23,816 bases of DNA from Bryobacterales bacterium (GTDB lineage Bacteria; Acidobacteriota; Terriglobia; Bryobacterales; Bryobacteraceae), in NCBI GenBank assembly GCA_025462985.1, contig JAOAPP010000808.1, positions 1 through 23,816 of the forward strand, written 5' to 3'. Below, piece after piece: positions 22,913-23,816 of this stretch. The position numbers and the translations under genes were made by a program. The number at the start of each line of letters is the position of its first letter. The first letter of the stretch is position 1. The notes beneath the pieces are model-generated. The model searched no databases. It saw only the letters and a list, made by a program, of their open reading frames with translations, and was not told the origin of the DNA.

Positions 22913-23816
22913 ATGAACTTTTATTCTGCCGCATCATGTTGGATTCCGGATCTGATTGTTGAATCAGGGTGGATTGATCATGCACCATTTGCATTTTGGA
23001 TTACCGAAGCGCTACAGCCCAGAACCTTCGTTGAGCTAGGAACCCATCGTGGGTATTCGTACTTTGTCTTCAACCAAGCAATTAAACAGCTTGGCGTGAA
23101 AACGCGCAGCTTCGCCATCGACACCTGGGCCGGGGACGAGCACGCGGGCTTTTTCGGAGATGAGGTCTTTCAACAAGTGGAGGCTCACAACAACGAGCAT
23201 TACGGGGATTTCTCAGAACTAATCAGATCCACATTTGACGACGCAGTTTCCCGGTTCACGGATGGCTCACTTGACCTTCTTCATATAGATGGCCGGCACT
23301 TCTATGAAGATATAAAACACGATTTTGAAACCTGGAAAGGCAAGCTCTCGACGCGTGGAGTAGTTCTCATCCACGATACCAATGTTCGCGTCAGAGACTT
23401 CGGGGTTTATCGAATGTGGGAAGAGTTAAGTGCTCAATATCCAAGCTTTGAATTTTTGCATGGCCACGGGTTGGGCGTGCTTGCACTTGGGGAAGAAGTT
23501 CCGGAGGTGATCCGGCAATTGTGTGACGTATCCAAGGATGCAGCACGTACCCTAACTATTCGAGCCCTCTACAGCCGCTTAGGAAAAGCCATTCCCAAAG
23601 TGGCTATACAACGGCCGATCGAGCAGATGCATACCGGTGATCAGGAACTGCAGAAACTGAATCAAGAAGTACAGGAGCTCAAACAGGATATCCAATCCCG
23701 TGACGATCAGATCGCAAAGCTAAAAGAAGAGGAATTTACCAAGCAGAACTTGAATCAAGAAGTACAGAAGCTCAAACAGGATATCCAATCCCGTGACGAT
23801 CAGATCGCAAAGCTAA
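22913..23816 (+). CDS. SAM methyltransferase (Methyltransf_24-like) with C-terminal coiled coil, partial at window end
   Basis: 301 codons are visible with no stop before the window ends. Residues 1-195 are a class I methyltransferase: FVELGTHRGYSYFVF at 39-53 (SAM motif I), FAIDTWAGDEHAGFFGDE at 67-84, LDLLHIDGRHFYEDIKHDFE near 120-139, and VVLIHDTNVR at 150-159. From about 240 the chain becomes a charged heptad coiled coil with a 31-residue internal repeat. In related proteins such an N-terminal methyltransferase plus coiled coil is often followed by glycosyltransferase domains, so the full protein may be much larger (inference). The ATG at 22913 begins the conserved part; the frame is open further upstream, but only TTG codons occur there. 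It lies 96 bases after the YfhO-like gene, on the same strand. Confidence 0.82.
   Translation, partial: MNFYSAASCWIPDLIVESGWIDHAPFAFWITEALQPRTFVELGTHRGYSYFVFNQAIKQLGVKTRSFAIDTWAGDEHAGFFGDEVFQQVEAHNNEHYGDFSELIRSTFDDAVSRFTDGSLDLLHIDGRHFYEDIKHDFETWKGKLSTRGVVLIHDTNVRVRDFGVYRMWEELSAQYPSFEFLHGHGLGVLALGEEVPEVIRQLCDVSKDAARTLTIRALYSRLGKAIPKVAIQRPIEQMHTGDQELQKLNQEVQELKQDIQSRDDQIAKLKEEEFTKQNLNQEVQKLKQDIQSRDDQIAKL
23658..23816 (+). repeat. Two-copy direct repeat, 93-base period, inside the coiled coil
   Basis: Bases 23658-23723 and 23751-23816 are identical at 65 of 66 positions; the one change (G/A) turns QEL into QKL. Each copy encodes LNQEVQ(E/K)LKQDIQSRDDQ plus IAKL. The second copy runs into the window edge, so more copies may follow. 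Confidence 0.9.

Overview
The window is most likely from an Acidobacteriota (Terriglobia-like) chromosome. This is an inference from gene content: a Wzx/Wzy/Wza/Wzc polysaccharide operon led by a small ribbon-helix-helix gene, a large secreted NHL/choice-of-anchor-D protein ending in repeated PCR-V-DTR modules, a GT2-methyltransferase fusion and a YfhO-like membrane protein. No rRNA, tRNA, CRISPR array, transposase or phage gene was seen.

Left two thirds (positions 1 to 14664, minus strand): one long, tightly packed exopolysaccharide/capsule operon read right to left. In transcription order it encodes a ribbon-helix-helix regulator, a Wza-type export protein, a Wzc-type tyrosine autokinase/chain-length regulator, a GDP-mannose 3,5-epimerase-like SDR enzyme, a GT92-like glycosyltransferase, a Wzx flippase, a CgeB-like glycosyltransferase and a Wzy-type polymerase candidate. 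Then come four nucleotide-heptose functions on three genes (a nucleotidyltransferase fused to the GmhB phosphatase, GmhA, HldA), a WcaF-like acetyltransferase, a GT4 glycosyltransferase, and the first 32 codons of another GT4 enzyme cut by the window edge. From 7376 down to 1412 five of the six genes overlap or touch (TAATG, GTGA, ATGA, TGATG junctions), so translational coupling is likely. The set describes Wzx/Wzy-dependent assembly of an acetylated, probably heptose-containing polysaccharide. The initiating phosphoglycosyltransferase and a low-molecular-weight phosphatase (Wzb) are not in view.

Middle (14665 to 15236): a 572-base divergent intergenic region. It contains three inverted repeats on the EPS-operon side, one of them a perfect 14-base palindrome. 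This is the best candidate control region for the operon and perhaps for the divergent gene.

Right third (15237 to 23816): a 1153-residue secreted protein (four Ig-like choice-of-anchor-D domains around a six-blade NHL propeller, then three C-terminal modules); a convergent gene fusing a DPM1-like GT2 to a SAM methyltransferase; a divergent YfhO-like polytopic membrane protein with an inverted repeat in its upstream region; and a methyltransferase with a C-terminal coiled coil that runs off the window and contains a nearly identical 93-base-period tandem repeat. These look like further surface glycan/envelope functions.

The points most worth a second look are the enzyme fusions in and around the heptose pathway, the GME-like epimerase in place of HldD, the RHH gene with its upstream dyads, the modular secreted protein, and the coiled-coil repeat at the right edge.
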